From positions 4,821,786 to 4,885,785 of the forward strand of contig NZ_JAGIOO010000001.1 in the NCBI RefSeq assembly GCF_017876755.1: a stretch of DNA of 64,000 bases, read 5' to 3'. The stretch comes from Crossiella equi. Its GTDB lineage: Bacteria > Actinomycetota > Actinomycetes > Mycobacteriales > Pseudonocardiaceae. How positions within the stretch are numbered: position 1 is the first letter of the stretch; the number at the start of each line of letters is the position of its first letter. The position numbers were made by a program, and so were the translations under genes. The notes under the pieces are model-generated. The model made no database searches and was not told the DNA's origin. It saw only the letters and a program-made list of their open reading frames with translations. Below are positions 10,267-25,009 of this stretch, in pieces.

Positions 10267-10389
10267 TCAGCCCTCGGTCGGAGCGGTGGCCTCACGCCAC
10301 AGGTCCGCCTCGGCCTTCGCCGAACGGTTGCGCTTGACAAAGAAGAGCACGACGCCGGCAACAGCGGCAAGTGCCAGAAGCTTCTTCAC
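10267..10389 (-). CDS. DLW-39 family small membrane protein
   Basis: A 40-residue protein reading VKKLLALAAVAG... with one hydrophobic helix, a basic KRNR stretch and the family-defining DLW (residues 29-31). It starts at GTG 10389 with GGGAGG upstream. Tiny DLW-39 proteins between the tRNA-Ile and tRNA-Ala genes are conserved across actinobacteria and have no known function. It is often missed by gene finders. Confidence 0.9.
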   Translation of the reverse strand: MKKLLALAAVAGVVLFFVKRNRSAKAEADLWREATAPTEG

Positions 10390-10457
10390 GTACGTTCGCC
10401 TCCCAAGCGGCACGCGGTGTGCCCGATACGGGTGCCCCCCTGAGGAGCAGCGGGCAG

Positions 10458-10531
10458 TGGGCCTAGGAGGACTTGAACCTCCGACCTCTTCATTATCAGT
10501 GAAGCGCTCTAACCATCTGAGCTATAGGCCC
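10458..10531 (-). tRNA. tRNA-Ile (GAT)
   Basis: A 74-base cloverleaf. The acceptor stem is GGGCCTA with TAGGCCC and a discriminator A. The anticodon arm CTTCA-CTGATAA-TGAAG gives anticodon GAT, and the T loop is GTTCAAGTC. No CCA is encoded. Confidence 0.97.
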
Positions 10532-10606
10532 CTGAAGACGTTGTGAACACTACCGGACGGGGTGCCCTCCGCCCAAATCGGGGGTACCCCCGTCCGGCAG
10601 TTCCGC

Positions 10607-11443
10607 TCACTCGCGCTCGGACAGGGTGACCTCAACGCCGCCCGCCAGGTCGGCGGAGACGTTGTAGACGAACGCACTGACCGTGGCCAGCGCGGTGAAG
10701 AGCACGATGTTGACGACGCCCACGACAGCGGCGACGCCGAACACCCTCCCCGCGCTGATCAGCGGTTCAGCACCGCCGTCCGCGTTGGTCACCAGGTCCT
10801 TGTAGGTGTTGTTCAGCGAGTCCCAGACACCCATGCCCTGGAGCACGCCGTACAGCACCCCGACCGCGACCAGCCACACGAAGAACAGGGCGACCGACAG
10901 AACCAGCGCGAGCTTCAGCACCGACCACGGGTCGACCCGCTTGACCTGCAGGGCGGCCCGGCGTGGGCCCCTGCCGGTGCGGCGGGCGCTGGGTGCGGCC
11001 ACCGCGGGGCGCGGTGTGGTGGCCGCGGCTGAGAAGTTGACGGTCTCCCGGCCCAGTGCGCCGAGCCCGTCGGGCGGCGCGGTGGGCGCCGCCGACCCGA
11101 ACACCGTGGGTGCGTCGATGTCGGGTTGCGGCGGCGCGGGCGGAGCTGGTTCGGCGGGGGCCACCGGCCGGAAGGCGGTCGTCGGCCCGTCGATCGAACT
11201 CTCCTGCTGGGTTTCGGGAGCCGGTGGGCTCTGCTGGCTGGTGACGGTCACCCGTTGCCACGGCGGCGGGGCGGCCGATGCCTGCGCGAACTCCTCGGCC
11301 GGCGCGGCCGGGCTGGCCGCGCCGTTGGCCCCGGTCTCCGCCGCGTCACCCTCCGGTTTCTTCGGGTCGGTGATCACGGTGGCCTCGTCAGCAGGCTTGG
11401 CAGCCTGCTGTCCGGGGGTCTCCGGTTGGTTCGGTGAAGTCAT
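10607..11443 (-). CDS. DUF3566 membrane protein
   Basis: A 278-residue protein with a long Pro/Ala-rich, low-complexity cytoplasmic N-terminus (about 1-155) and a C-terminal DUF3566 domain with two transmembrane helices (about 172-200 and 230-255). The ortholog sits just downstream of gyrA in mycobacteria. Its role is not established, though membrane association at the division or growth site has been suggested. It follows gyrA by 51 bases on the same strand, so it may be the third gene of the gyrBA transcript. Confidence 0.9.
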   Translation of the reverse strand: MTSPNQPETPGQQAAKPADEATVITDPKKPEGDAAETGANGAASPAAPAEEFAQASAAPPPWQRVTVTSQQSPPAPETQQESSIDGPTTAFRPVAPAEPAPPAPPQPDIDAPTVFGSAAPTAPPDGLGALGRETVNFSAAATTPRPAVAAPSARRTGRGPRRAALQVKRVDPWSVLKLALVLSVALFFVWLVAVGVLYGVLQGMGVWDSLNNTYKDLVTNADGGAEPLISAGRVFGVAAVVGVVNIVLFTALATVSAFVYNVSADLAGGVEVTLSERE

Positions 11444-11494
11444 CAGCAGTCCTTAACCGACGGTGGTGTCCGTCGAAGAGACGCGTCTACGCGG

Positions 11495-14059
<2,565 letters not shown>

Positions 14060-14125
14060 TGTTCTTCTTTCCCTACTTCACTTCGGCGCGCGAGGATGCG
14101 GAACAGGTGGGACGGGACGCCGTCA

Positions 14126-16156
<2,031 letters not shown>

Positions 16157-16297
16157 TCAATCCTACCGGACCACCCGACAAAGAATGCCCCTAGGACACC
16201 CCTGAGACGGTCACAGAGGACCGAAGAACAACTTGCCCGGGTCGGGAGTGCGGCGAAACGCTGTCACGACCTGTGGGAGAAAACCAGCCCGGGGCCG

Positions 16298-16969
16298 TCA
16301 CCCATAGGTGTCGCGCGGGCCCCGACCGGGCACGTGGCGTGGACCGTACCGCCAGCTCGGCGCCGCCGGACCCTGCACACGCAGGCGTTTCACCACGTCC
16401 TTGCCCACGCCCGCCCGGATCTGGCCGAGCAGCTGGCGCTGGAGCAGCTTCAGCTGGGTGGCCCACGCCGTGGAACTGGCCTGCACGGTCAGCTCGCCGT
16501 CCTTGAGGGCGATGGGGGTGGCGTGCTCGGCGACCTCGGCGCCGACCAGCTCGGCCCAGCTGCCGAACACCGACCCGTTCGAGAGCTTGTCCGCCCAGCC
16601 GCGGTCGTCGGCCATGCGCGAGACGAGCGCGCCCAGGGGCTGCGGGTCGCGGTGGTCGGTGCCCGGGCCGGACCAGCGGCGACGGCGCTGCGCGTTCGCC
16701 CCTCCGCTGCGGGGCAGACCCGTGCGCTGGGCGGCGTCGCGCTTGGCCTTGTTGGCCGCGCGGGCCTCGGCGAGCGCCATCTTCGCGAGGTCGACCCCTC
16801 GCAGTCCGTGGTCACCGTCCGCAGCGGAACTCCTCGGAGAGGTGACAGATCGTTCATCTTTCCCCGGGAGGGGTGGTGCGCCGTCCCCACGCGTGACGGA
16901 GTTATCCACATTATCCACAGGTTTGTCCCCAGTTGTGGGACCGGTCACACCCGGTTGTCGGCTTGTCAC
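16298..16969 (-). CDS. dciA: DciA family protein (DUF721)
   Basis: A 223-residue member of the DciA/DUF721 family, in which bacteria lacking DnaC/DnaI use DciA to load or regulate the DnaB helicase. The conserved part is about 110-205 ([39 protein letters not shown]). The N-terminus is low in order. The GTG start overlaps the recF stop by four bases (GTGA). Two back-to-back consensus DnaA boxes lie in its first codons (16902-16919), where they encode VDNVDN. Confidence 0.93.
   Translation of the reverse strand: MTSRQPGVTGPTTGDKPVDNVDNSVTRGDGAPPLPGKDERSVTSPRSSAADGDHGLRGVDLAKMALAEARAANKAKRDAAQRTGLPRSGGANAQRRRRWSGPGTDHRDPQPLGALVSRMADDRGWADKLSNGSVFGSWAELVGAEVAEHATPIALKDGELTVQASSTAWATQLKLLQRQLLGQIRAGVGKDVVKRLRVQGPAAPSWRYGPRHVPGRGPRDTYG
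16902..16919 (+). other. Two abutting consensus DnaA boxes
   Basis: TTATCCACA at 16902-16910 is followed immediately by TTATCCACA at 16911-16919, same orientation, zero spacing. They lie inside the 5' end of dciA and are followed by the looser TTTGTCCCC. A possible DnaA-binding control site for dciA. Confidence 0.6.
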
Positions 16970-18120
16970 TCGACACGCCGCACCTTCCCTTCCGCGACCT
17001 CGTACCGCGCTCCGGCCAGCTCACCCGGCACGTCCTCGGGCACCGCGGCGGTGACCAGCACCTGCTCCGCGGCCGCCGCGACCTCGGCCAGGCGCTGGCG
17101 GCGGCGCCGGTCCAGCTCGGCGAACACGTCGTCGAGGATGAGCACCGGCTCCACGTCCTCCGCACGCAGCAGCTCGAACGCGGCCAGCCGCAGCGCGAGC
17201 GCGAAGGACCACGACTCGCCGTGGCTGGCGTACCCCTTGGCGGGCGCCGTGCCCAGGACCAGCTCCAGCTCGTCGCGGTGCGGGCCGATGAGGCTGACGC
17301 CCCGGTCGATCTCCTGGCCGCGCACCTTGGCGGTCTCCTCAAGGAGCACCGCCTCCAAGGTGGCGATGTCGGCGGGAGGACCGCCAGCGACACCGTAACC
17401 CGCGGGCAGTGCCTCACCCAGGCAACTGCGGTACCGGATCTCGGCGGGTCGCGACTCCGGGGCCACCCCGGCGTAGGCGGCGGCGACCAGCGGCTGCAAC
17501 GCGGCCACCAGGTCCAGGCGGGCGGCCAGCAGGACCGCGCCGTTGTGGGCCAGGTGCCCGTCCCACACGTCCAGGGTGCTGATGTCCCCGCTGCGGCCCG
17601 CGCGCCGGGCCGCACCAGCGGTTTTCAGCAGCGCACCCCGCTGCTTGAGCACTCGTTCATAATCCGCGCGCACCCCGGCGAACCTCGGCGCGCGCAGGAC
17701 GAGCAGGTCGTCGAGGAACCGGCGCCGCTCCCCCGGGTCGCCCCGGACCAGCGCCAGGTCCTCCGGCGCGAACAGCACCGTGCGCAGGATGCCGAGGACG
17801 TCCCTCGGCTTGCCCACCGGTGCGCGGTTGACCCGCGCCCGGTTGGCCTTGCCTGGGGTGACCTCCAGCTCGACCAGCAGCTCCCGGCCGTGGTGCACGA
17901 CCGCGGTGCGCACGACTGCCCGCGCCGCGCCCTGCCGGACCAGCGGCGCGTCGTTGGCCACCCGGTGCGAGGACAGGGTGGCCACGTAGCCGATGGCCTC
18001 GACCAGGTTGGTCTTGCCCTGGCCGTTCTGCCCGACGAACACGCTGGGCCCAGGCTCGAAGACCAGGTCAGCCGTGTCCCAGGAGCGGAAGTCGGTGACC
18101 TGGAGCGCTCGGACGTACAA
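16966..18120 (-). CDS. recF: DNA replication/repair protein RecF
   Basis: A 384-residue SMC-like ATPase that loads RecA at gaps and helps restart forks. Walker A is GQNGQGKT (residues 30-37), and Walker B is [12 protein letters not shown] near the C-terminus with the nearby signature region. It starts at ATG 18120, three bases after gnd ends, and overlaps dciA at its end. The dnaN-gnd-recF-dciA-gyrB order is the actinobacterial origin arrangement. Confidence 0.97.
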   Translation of the reverse strand: MYVRALQVTDFRSWDTADLVFEPGPSVFVGQNGQGKTNLVEAIGYVATLSSHRVANDAPLVRQGAARAVVRTAVVHHGRELLVELEVTPGKANRARVNRAPVGKPRDVLGILRTVLFAPEDLALVRGDPGERRRFLDDLLVLRAPRFAGVRADYERVLKQRGALLKTAGAARRAGRSGDISTLDVWDGHLAHNGAVLLAARLDLVAALQPLVAAAYAGVAPESRPAEIRYRSCLGEALPAGYGVAGGPPADIATLEAVLLEETAKVRGQEIDRGVSLIGPHRDELELVLGTAPAKGYASHGESWSFALALRLAAFELLRAEDVEPVLILDDVFAELDRRRRQRLAEVAAAAEQVLVTAAVPEDVPGELAGARYEVAEGKVRRVE

Positions 18121-18123
18121 CGC

Positions 18124-19038
18124 TTAGTTGGTGGTTCCAGAGCCGGAGCTCGGGCCAGCCTGGTGCACCGCGTGCCCGCCGAACTGGTTGCGCAGCGCGG
18201 CGACCGCGCGCATGGCGGGCGAGTCCTCCTGCCGCGAGGCGAACCGGGCGAACAGCGCGGCCGAGATCACCGGCGCGGGCACCGCGTGGTTGATGGCCTC
18301 CTCGATGGTCCACCGGCCCTCGCCGGAGTCCTCGACGTAACCGCGCAGGTCGTCGAGCTCCGGGTCGGACTCCAGCGCGCGGACCAACAGGTCGAGCAGC
18401 CAGGACCGCACGACGGTGCCGCGCTGCCAGGCCCGGATCACCGCGGGGGTGTCCTCGATGACCTCGGCCGCGTCGAGCAGCTCGAAGCCCTCGGCGTAGG
18501 CCTGCATCAGGCCGTATTCGATGCCGTTGTGGACCATCTTCGCGAAGTGGCCCGCGCCGACCTTGCCCGCGTGCGCGAAGCCCTCCTCGCGCGGACCCTC
18601 CGGGCGCAGCGCGTCGAAGATCGGCATGGCCCGCTCGACGAACTGCTTGTCGCCGCCGACCATGAGGCCGTAGCCGTTCTCCAGGCCCCACACGCCGCCG
18701 GAGACACCGCAGTCGAGGTAGCCGATACCGCGCTTGGCCAGCTGCTCGGCGTGCCGCTGGTCGTCGGTGAACCGCGAGTTGCCGCCCTCGATGATCAGGT
18801 CACCCTCAGCGAGCAGGTCGTTCAGCTCGTCGACGGTGGCCTGCGTCGGCCCACCGGCGGGCACCATGATCCACACGATGCGCGGGGCGGCCAGCCGCGA
18901 CACCAGGTCGGCCAGCGACTCGCTGTCGCTGACCTCCTGGTTGCGGTCGTACCCGATCACCTCGTGGCCCGCGCGGCGCAGCCGCTCGCGCATGTTGAAG
19001 CCCATCTTGCCCAGGCCGACGAGTCCGAGCTGCACCAC
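18124..19038 (-). CDS. gnd: 6-phosphogluconate dehydrogenase (short, decarboxylating type)
   Basis: A 304-residue enzyme converting 6-phosphogluconate to ribulose 5-phosphate and CO2 in the pentose phosphate pathway. The Rossmann motif is GLVGLGKMG, followed by EGGNSRF, DCGVSGGVWGLENG and GAGHFAKMVHNGIEYG with the catalytic Lys. The length of about 300 residues matches the short, generally NAD-preferring subgroup, not the 470-residue form. It starts at the first of two GTG codons, with AGGAAAGG upstream. It lies between dnaN and recF, as in other actinobacterial origins. Confidence 0.95.
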   Translation of the reverse strand: MVQLGLVGLGKMGFNMRERLRRAGHEVIGYDRNQEVSDSESLADLVSRLAAPRIVWIMVPAGGPTQATVDELNDLLAEGDLIIEGGNSRFTDDQRHAEQLAKRGIGYLDCGVSGGVWGLENGYGLMVGGDKQFVERAMPIFDALRPEGPREEGFAHAGKVGAGHFAKMVHNGIEYGLMQAYAEGFELLDAAEVIEDTPAVIRAWQRGTVVRSWLLDLLVRALESDPELDDLRGYVEDSGEGRWTIEEAINHAVPAPVISAALFARFASRQEDSPAMRAVAALRNQFGGHAVHQAGPSSGSGTTN

Positions 19039-19088
19039 AGTTACGACCTTTCCTGACTACGGGATCTCGGGAGGGGATGTGACGGCGG

Positions 19089-20219
19089 TCAGCCCGGCAG
19101 CCGGACCGGCATCAGCAGGTAGATGTAGCCGGGCTCGACCTCGCCGTCCGCGTCCACCGGCTTGATCAGCGCCGGGCGGCTGGGGGTGGTGAAGGTGAGC
19201 TGCGCCTTGCCGGTGTGCATCGCGCCCAGGCCGTCGAGCAGGTAGCCCGGGTTGAACGCGATGGTCAGCGGGTCGCCGGTGAGCTCGACCGGGAGCTCCT
19301 CCTCCGCGCTGCCCTCGTCGTCACCGCCCGCGGACAGGCGCAGCGCCGACTCGGTGAACTCCAGGCGGACCTGGGTGCCGCGCTCGGCGACCAGCGACAC
19401 GCGCTTGATCGCCTCGACCAGCGGGGCGACCTCGATCACCGCGGCGGCCGCGTGCTCGCTCGGCAGCAGCTGGCGGTACTTCGGGAACTCAGCGTCGAGC
19501 AGGCGGGTGGTGGTGCGGCGGCCGGAGCCGGACAGGCCGAGCAGACCGTCGGTGGAGCCGAGGGAGAGCTCGATCTTGGCGCCGGAGCCGCCGAGGGTCT
19601 TCGCCGCGTCGGCCAGGGTCTTGGCCGGTACGAGCAGCGCGGTCTCGCCGACCTCGCCGCTGGGCTCCCAGGTGAACTCGCGCAGCGCCAGGCGGAAGCG
19701 GTCGGTGGCCACCAGGGTGACCTTCTCGCCCTCGATCTCCATGCGCACACCGGTGAGCATGGGCAGCGTGTCGTCCTTGCCCGCCGCGATGGCGACCTGG
19801 GCGACCGCCGGGCCGAAGCCGTCGGCGGGCAGGTGCCCGGCGAGCTGCGGCATGGCGGGCAGCTGCGGGTAGTCCTCGACCGGCATGGTCGGCAGGCTGA
19901 ACTTGGCGCTGCCGCACGTGATGGTGACGCGGGCGCCGTCGACGGAGATCTCCACCGGGTGGTTCGGCAGCGCGCGGGTGATGTCGGCCAGCAGCTTGCC
20001 GGAGACCAGGGTGCGCCCGGCCGCGGCGATGGTGGCCGGAACGCCGATCTGCGCCGAGACCTCGTAGTCGAACCCGGAGACGGTCAGCGTCTCCCCGTTC
20101 TCGCCGTCCGCATCCAGGAGCACACCACCGAGCACTGGCACAGGAGGCCGGGACGGGAGGCTGCGGGCGACCCAGGCGACGGCGTCGGCAAGGCCGTCCC
20201 GCTCGACGCGGATCTTCAT
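19089..20219 (-). CDS. dnaN: DNA polymerase III beta subunit (sliding clamp)
   Basis: A 376-residue sliding clamp that tethers polymerase III to DNA, built of three similar domains. The N-terminus [22 protein letters not shown] and the C-terminal [10 protein letters not shown] are typical. The ATG at 20219 follows AAAGGA. Frame continuation further upstream is into oriC and is not expected to be coding. Confidence 0.98.
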   Translation of the reverse strand: MKIRVERDGLADAVAWVARSLPSRPPVPVLGGVLLDADGENGETLTVSGFDYEVSAQIGVPATIAAAGRTLVSGKLLADITRALPNHPVEISVDGARVTITCGSAKFSLPTMPVEDYPQLPAMPQLAGHLPADGFGPAVAQVAIAAGKDDTLPMLTGVRMEIEGEKVTLVATDRFRLALREFTWEPSGEVGETALLVPAKTLADAAKTLGGSGAKIELSLGSTDGLLGLSGSGRRTTTRLLDAEFPKYRQLLPSEHAAAAVIEVAPLVEAIKRVSLVAERGTQVRLEFTESALRLSAGGDDEGSAEEELPVELTGDPLTIAFNPGYLLDGLGAMHTGKAQLTFTTPSRPALIKPVDADGEVEPGYIYLLMPVRLPG

Positions 20220-20997
20220 GGCTGGTCCTTTCGGATTCGATGCGAGGTCAGCGGGCTCGGGCTGGGCAGGTCGGTCACCGTGGGGCTCTGTGTGGCCCAG
20301 GCAACGGCGCTTCGACGCGTCGGGGTCCGAGCGAGGCGGCTCCACCGTAGAGGCTCCCCCTGCCGTTCGTCATCCTGGCCCGCCCTCGGCGGTCGGCCGT
20401 CCATCCCCAACTCGCGCCGCCGGTTCATCTTTTGATTTTTTCTTCTTCGAAAGATCAAGACAGTCACAGTAGTAAGGGCTGTGAGTTGTGTGGACAGAGC
20501 GAGTCCGCGCAGCTCAGAAGGTTTCTGAGGGTGTGGACTACGGCTGTGGACGCCTGGTGAGAAACCGGGAGTGGCTGTGGAAGGCCGGTGGCCTGGCAAA
20601 GAGCATCCACATGATCGTCGAGCTGTCCCCAGGGTTCTCCACAGCTGTGGGTGCGTTCATGCCCAGGCCCTCCACAGGCTGAGAGTGGTCTGGGTCTCCC
20701 AACCTGGGGACAAGTCGGCAGATCTTTCTCCAGAGTTGGCCCGATCGGGTGCCCCACAGCGTCAGAAAAGTTCGCGAACCCGAGCGGGGTCGGCCCGGCT
20801 CCGTGCCACCGAGCCCCCGACTTTTCTCAGGGTGTGGGGTGCGGCGCCGGGCAACGGCGAGTCAGAAAGATTCGCGTCCCCGGCCCATGCCCGGGTATGC
20901 CCCGCCGCCGGGGCGCCGTGGGCGGACGCTCAGCCGCCGGGCACACAGGAACGCCCGCCGGAACGGGTCCGGCGGGCGTTCTGGAGGGTTCAGGCGG
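20220..20997. other. oriC: Replication origin oriC (dnaN-dnaA intergenic region)
   Basis: The 778-bp gap between dnaN and dnaA has an AT-rich stretch (about 20424-20480, with TTTTGATTTTTTCTTCTTCG), the likely unwinding element. Beside it is a cluster of DnaA-box-like 9-mers: TGTGGACAG 20489, TGTGGACTA 20532, TGTGGACGC 20545, TGTGGAAGG 20576, GCATCCACA 20603, TTCTCCACA 20635 and CCCTCCACA 20668. Most are degenerate, as in other high-GC actinobacteria. A separate TCAGAAA-type motif recurs at 20513-20529, 20761, 20819 (inverted) and 20861. No gene is seen here. Confidence 0.92.
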
Positions 20998-22626
20998 TCA
21001 GGCGCGGGCCCGCTGCTTGATGCGGGAAGTCAGCTCCTGCACCTGGTCGTAGATGCGCCTGCGCTCGGCCATCTCCTTGCGGATCTTCTTGTCCGCGTAC
21101 ATGACCGTGGTGTGGTCGCGGCCGCCGAAGGTCTGCCCGATCTTCGGCAGCGACAGGTCGGTGAGCTCGCGGCACAGGTACATGGCGATCTGGCGGGCCT
21201 GGGCGAGCGCCTTAGTCTTGCCGGGGCCGCACAGGTCGTCGAGCGAGACGCCGAAGAACTCCGCGGTCGCGGCCATGATCGTGGGCGCGGTGATCTCCGG
21301 CGCCTGCGAGTCCGGGATCAGGTCCCGGAGCACGATCTCGGCCAAGGGCACGTCGACCGGCTGCCGGTTGAGCGAGGCGAACGCGGTGACGCGGATGAGC
21401 GCGCCCTCGAGCTCGCGGATGTTGCGCTCGATGCGCGCCGCGATGAACTCCAGCACCTCGGCGGGCGCCGCCAGGCGGTCCTGCGCGGCCTTCTTCCGGA
21501 GGATCGCGATGCGCGTCTCCAGCTCGGGCGGCTGGATGTCGGTGATCAGGCCCCACTCGAACCGCGTGCGCAGCCGGTCCTCCAGGGTCTCCAGCCGCTT
21601 GGGCGGCCGGTCCGAGGACACCACGATCTGCTTGTTCGCGTTGTGCAGGGTGTTGAAGGTGTGGAAGAACTCCTCCTGCGTGCCTTCCTTGCCCTCCAGG
21701 AACTGGATGTCGTCGACCAGCAGCACGTCGACGTCCCGGTAGCGGCGCTGGAAGGCGACCTTGCGGTCGTCACGCAGCGAGTTGATGAAGTCGTTGGTGA
21801 ACTCCTCGGTCGAGACGTACCGCACCCGCATGCCCTGGAAGAGCCGCTGCGCGTAGTGCCCGACCGCGTGGAGCAGGTGGGTCTTGCCCAGCCCGGACTC
21901 CCCCCAGATGAACAGGGGGTTGTAGGCGCGGGCCGGCGCCTCGGCCACCGCTACGGCCGCGGCGTGCGCGAACCGGTTCGAGGCGCCGATGACGAAGGTG
22001 TCGAACGTGTACTTCTCGTTCAACCTGGTCTGCGGGTTGCTCGGGGAGCGCGCGGGCTGGTTGGCCGCGTTGCCGGAGTACTTGGGCCAGATCTCGTGGA
22101 CGGCCGCGAGCGCCTCGCGTTCCTCGTCCACCTCGTCCTCGGCGTCCGGGCCCTCGAGCAGGTGGTTGACCTGCGGCAGCCCGGCGGGCGGCGCGCCGAC
22201 CGGGGGCAGCCCGCTCGCCGGGATCGGCGTGGTCGGCATGCCGGTGGGCAGCGAGGTCAGGGGGATCGGGATCGCGGGCATCGTCGGCTGTTCCAGCGAC
22301 GTGCCGCCCAGCACCGGGGAGACCGGGGGCGGCGCGACCGGCTTGGGGGGCGCCGGGCTCATCGGCGCGCTGTCCACCTTCACCGCGAGGGAGACGTCCC
22401 GGCCGAGGTGGCGGGACAGCGCCGCGGTGATCGGCTCGCGCAGCACGCGCTCGATCGCGTCCTTGGCGAAGTCGCTCGGAGCGGCGAGCAGCGCGGTGCC
22501 GTCGAGCAGGCCGATCGGGCGGGTCACCCGCATCCAGGCTCGTTGCTGATGGGAGAGAGTGCCGGAGGACAGTTCCTGCACGACACGTTCCCAGACGAGT
22601 CCCAGCTCGGCGTGGGTGTCGGACAC
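20998..22626 (-). CDS. dnaA: Chromosomal replication initiator DnaA
   Basis: A 542-residue AAA+ initiator that binds DnaA boxes and melts oriC. Domain I is residues 1-90, followed by a long Pro-rich domain II (about 95-200). The ATPase domain has Walker [10 protein letters not shown] and Walker [10 protein letters not shown]. The C-terminal DNA-binding domain has [16 protein letters not shown]. It starts at GTG 22626 with GGAG upstream. Three DnaA boxes upstream of it (22661-22700) suggest autoregulation. Confidence 0.98.
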   Translation of the reverse strand: MSDTHAELGLVWERVVQELSSGTLSHQQRAWMRVTRPIGLLDGTALLAAPSDFAKDAIERVLREPITAALSRHLGRDVSLAVKVDSAPMSPAPPKPVAPPPVSPVLGGTSLEQPTMPAIPIPLTSLPTGMPTTPIPASGLPPVGAPPAGLPQVNHLLEGPDAEDEVDEEREALAAVHEIWPKYSGNAANQPARSPSNPQTRLNEKYTFDTFVIGASNRFAHAAAVAVAEAPARAYNPLFIWGESGLGKTHLLHAVGHYAQRLFQGMRVRYVSTEEFTNDFINSLRDDRKVAFQRRYRDVDVLLVDDIQFLEGKEGTQEEFFHTFNTLHNANKQIVVSSDRPPKRLETLEDRLRTRFEWGLITDIQPPELETRIAILRKKAAQDRLAAPAEVLEFIAARIERNIRELEGALIRVTAFASLNRQPVDVPLAEIVLRDLIPDSQAPEITAPTIMAATAEFFGVSLDDLCGPGKTKALAQARQIAMYLCRELTDLSLPKIGQTFGGRDHTTVMYADKKIRKEMAERRRIYDQVQELTSRIKQRARA

Positions 22627-23051
22627 TTGCTCCGCTCCCCTCCCCTCGTGTCAGCACCGGTGTGGACAGCCAGCGTGAGATGTCCACAGAGTTGTCCACA
22701 ACTGTGCACGAAGGCAGGAAGGCCCGCACACGGACCCCCCTCAAGACCCGCGTACCGCCTGACCGGTGAACTCCGAACCCGGCTCTCGTCATCGCGGAAG
22801 GGGCAAACTAGCAATGTCGGCCCTCGGCCACAAGGTGCCTGGCCACGGCTGCACTGGACTGGGCGTATGCCTCCCCCGAAGAGGTGGAGAGGGGGGCGGA
22901 TTTGAGATGACGGCGGGTGATAAGTACCCTCGGATGGTCTCTCGCGTACTGGCGGGTGCGTTTGCCGTGCCCGGCGAGGTCGTCCGATCAAGGTGACCAA
23001 GTGCGGAGACAACCCTAGACCTGCTTCACCCATGTACCGGGAGAACCGACC
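22627..23051. promoter_or_regulatory. dnaA-rpmH divergent regulatory region with DnaA boxes
   Basis: This 425-bp gap between divergent dnaA and rpmH holds TGTGGACAG (22661-22669), ATGTCCACA (22680-22688) and a full-consensus TTGTCCACA (22692-22700), all close to dnaA. These probably mediate DnaA autoregulation or form an auxiliary part of the origin. The rest must carry the dnaA and rpmH promoters, but no unambiguous -35/-10 pair can be picked by eye. No gene is seen. Confidence 0.75.
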
Positions 23052-23189
23052 GTGAGCAAGCGCACCTTCCAGCCCAACAACCGTCGTCGCGCGAAGACCC
23101 ACGGCTTCCGGCTTCGGATGCGCACCCGTGCCGGCCGCGCCATCCTGGCTGCTCGCCGCCGCAAGGGCCGCGCCGAGCTGTCCGCCTGA
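23052..23189 (+). CDS. rpmH: 50S ribosomal protein L34
   Basis: A 45-residue, highly basic ribosomal protein reading [18 protein letters not shown]...RKGRAELSA, which matches L34 over its full length. It starts at GTG 23052. It is the first gene of the rpmH-rnpA-yidD-yidC-khpB operon and is divergent from dnaA, the standard arrangement at bacterial origins. It is shorter than most gene finders' cut-off. Confidence 0.98.
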   Translation: MSKRTFQPNNRRRAKTHGFRLRMRTRAGRAILAARRRKGRAELSA

Positions 23190-23202
23190 GTTCACCGCCG
23201 CC

Positions 23203-23595
23203 GTGCTTCCCGCGGCTGCCCGGCTCACCCGTAGCCAGGACTTCGGCCTGGTGGTTCGCCGGGGCCGCCGCGTTGGGCGACCCCGGTTGGTTGTGCACGC
23301 GCAACTACCGGCTGAGGCGGTCCAGATGACGAACCCACCCACCCCTGGCAGGTCCGTTCTGCCGAGGGTGGGTTTCGTCGTGAGTAAGGCAGTGGGCAAC
23401 TCCGTGGTCCGGCACCGGGTCTCCCGCCGGCTCCGGCACCTCGTCCGAGACCGCCTCGACCGGCTGCCTCCCGGCAGCGCGCTCGTGGTGCGTGCCCTGC
23501 CCGCCTCCGCCGACGCCACCAGCGCACAGCTCGGCGGCGACCTCGACTCCGCCCTGCGCAAGCTCGGCCTGCCCGCCCGTGGTGGTGTGGCATGA
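23203..23595 (+). CDS. rnpA: Ribonuclease P protein component
   Basis: A 130-residue basic protein cofactor of RNase P, which trims tRNA 5' ends. The RNP signature is [19 protein letters not shown], after [16 protein letters not shown] and [10 protein letters not shown]. The start is placed at GTG 23203, 13 bases after rpmH, because the conserved region begins there. An upstream in-frame start at 23128 would overlap rpmH. The stop overlaps the yidD start (ATGA). Confidence 0.95.
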   Translation: MLPAAARLTRSQDFGLVVRRGRRVGRPRLVVHAQLPAEAVQMTNPPTPGRSVLPRVGFVVSKAVGNSVVRHRVSRRLRHLVRDRLDRLPPGSALVVRALPASADATSAQLGGDLDSALRKLGLPARGGVA

Positions 23596-23873
23596 CCGCC
23601 GGGCGACCTGGGCCGCTCGCGTGGGTGCTGCTGTGGCCGATCCGGTTCTACCGCCGGTTCATCTCCCCCGCGCTTCCTCCCACGTGCCGCTTCTACCCCA
23701 GCTGCAGCCACTACGCGGTCGAGGCGCTGACCGTGCACGGCGCCTTCCGCGGGTCGTGGCTCACCGTGCGCAGGCTGTTGCGCTGCGGACCCTGGCACCC
23801 TGGAGGCCTGGACCCCGTTCCGCCCCGCGACCGTGCTTCGGAGCGGGCTTCGTGTAAACCCGCTGAGGAGTAG
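23592..23873 (+). CDS. yidD: Membrane protein insertion efficiency factor YidD
   Basis: A 93-residue protein of the YidD family, which assists YidC-dependent membrane insertion. The hallmark cysteine-rich core [17 protein letters not shown] and [13 protein letters not shown] are intact, after an amphipathic N-terminus. It is coupled to rnpA by a four-base overlap, and GAGGAG at its end serves as the yidC ribosome-binding site. Confidence 0.96.
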   Translation: MTAGRPGPLAWVLLWPIRFYRRFISPALPPTCRFYPSCSHYAVEALTVHGAFRGSWLTVRRLLRCGPWHPGGLDPVPPRDRASERASCKPAEE

Positions 23874-23876
23874 TTC

Positions 23877-24959
23877 GTGCTCGACATCATCAACTACCCG
23901 GTGTCAGCCATCATGTGGTTCTGGCACAAGGTGCTGAGTTATGTCATCCCGGAAACCAGCGGGGTGAACTGGGCGCTGTCGGTCATGCTCCTCGTCTTCA
24001 CGCTGCGGGCCCTGCTGTTCAAGCCGTTCGTCAAGCAGGTCCGCTCGATGCGGAAGATGGCCGAGTTCCAGCCGCAGCTGGCCAAGCTCCGCGAGAAGTA
24101 CGGCAACGACCGCCAGCGCATGGCGCAGGAGATGCAGAAGCTCCAGTCCGAGAACGGGTTCAACCCGCTCGGCGGCTGTCTGCCGATGCTGGTGCAGATG
24201 CCGGTGTTCCTCGGTCTGCTGAACGTGCTCCAGGGCTTCAAGCCCGGCGGCACGAGCAACTACATCTTCGGCCAGCCCGAGGTGCAGTCCTTCCTCCAGG
24301 CCAAGCTGTTCGGCGTCAACCTCTCCGCCGCGGTGCGGATGGGCGGCGCCGACCTGGCCGCGATCGGCACCGACCGCACCGCCCTGCTGCTGCTCGCCAT
24401 CCCGCTGATGGTGCTCGCCTCGGTGCTGACCCACCTGACCGCGCGGCACTCCGTCGCCCGCCAGTCCGCCACCGCCGCGGCCAACCCGCAGTCGGCGATG
24501 ATGAACCGCCTCATGCTGTACGTGTTCCCGCTCGCGGTGCTCGTCGGTGGCCCGTTCTTCCCCGTCGCGATGCTGCTCTACTGGCTGAGCAACAACACCT
24601 GGACCCTGGGCCAGCAGTACGTGGTGTACCACCGCATCGACCGGGAGGAAGAGGAGAAGAAGGCCGCCGCGATCGCCAAGCGGCAGAACCTCGCTCCCAA
24701 GCCCGGCGCGAAGCCGCAGCCCGGTGCGAAGCCCCAGCCGGGCCAGAAGCCCACCGTCTCCAAGAAGCGCCCGGCCAACGAGCAGCCCGCCGCTTCCTCC
24801 TCCGGGGACAAGGACCAGAACAAGGACACCTCCGCCTCGACCGGGTCGGAGAAGAGCAATGCCCAGCGCAACGGTTCGGACGCGGCCAAGCCCGGTGACG
24901 TCCCCGGGATCATCCAGAGCCGGTCGACGGGCAAGAAGCAGACCCGCAAGCGCCGCTGA
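23877..24959 (+). CDS. yidC: Membrane protein insertase YidC/Oxa1
   Basis: A 360-residue insertase of the short actinobacterial type. It lacks the large periplasmic domain of proteobacteria. About five transmembrane helices are seen (near 10-50, 100-120, 165-190, 205-235), and the cytoplasmic loop PQLAKLREKYGNDRQRMAQEM precedes LGGCLPMLVQMPVFLGL. The C-terminal 100 residues are charged, with repeated KPGAKPQPG units and a basic end (KKQTRKRR), likely contacting ribosomes. It starts at GTG 23877, three bases after yidD. Confidence 0.96.
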   Translation: MLDIINYPVSAIMWFWHKVLSYVIPETSGVNWALSVMLLVFTLRALLFKPFVKQVRSMRKMAEFQPQLAKLREKYGNDRQRMAQEMQKLQSENGFNPLGGCLPMLVQMPVFLGLLNVLQGFKPGGTSNYIFGQPEVQSFLQAKLFGVNLSAAVRMGGADLAAIGTDRTALLLLAIPLMVLASVLTHLTARHSVARQSATAAANPQSAMMNRLMLYVFPLAVLVGGPFFPVAMLLYWLSNNTWTLGQQYVVYHRIDREEEEKKAAAIAKRQNLAPKPGAKPQPGAKPQPGQKPTVSKKRPANEQPAASSSGDKDQNKDTSASTGSEKSNAQRNGSDAAKPGDVPGIIQSRSTGKKQTRKRR

Positions 24960-25009
24960 GGCGGCTGCCAGGCCGGCCCCCGGGCCGACCGCTATTGGAA
25001 GGAGACACC

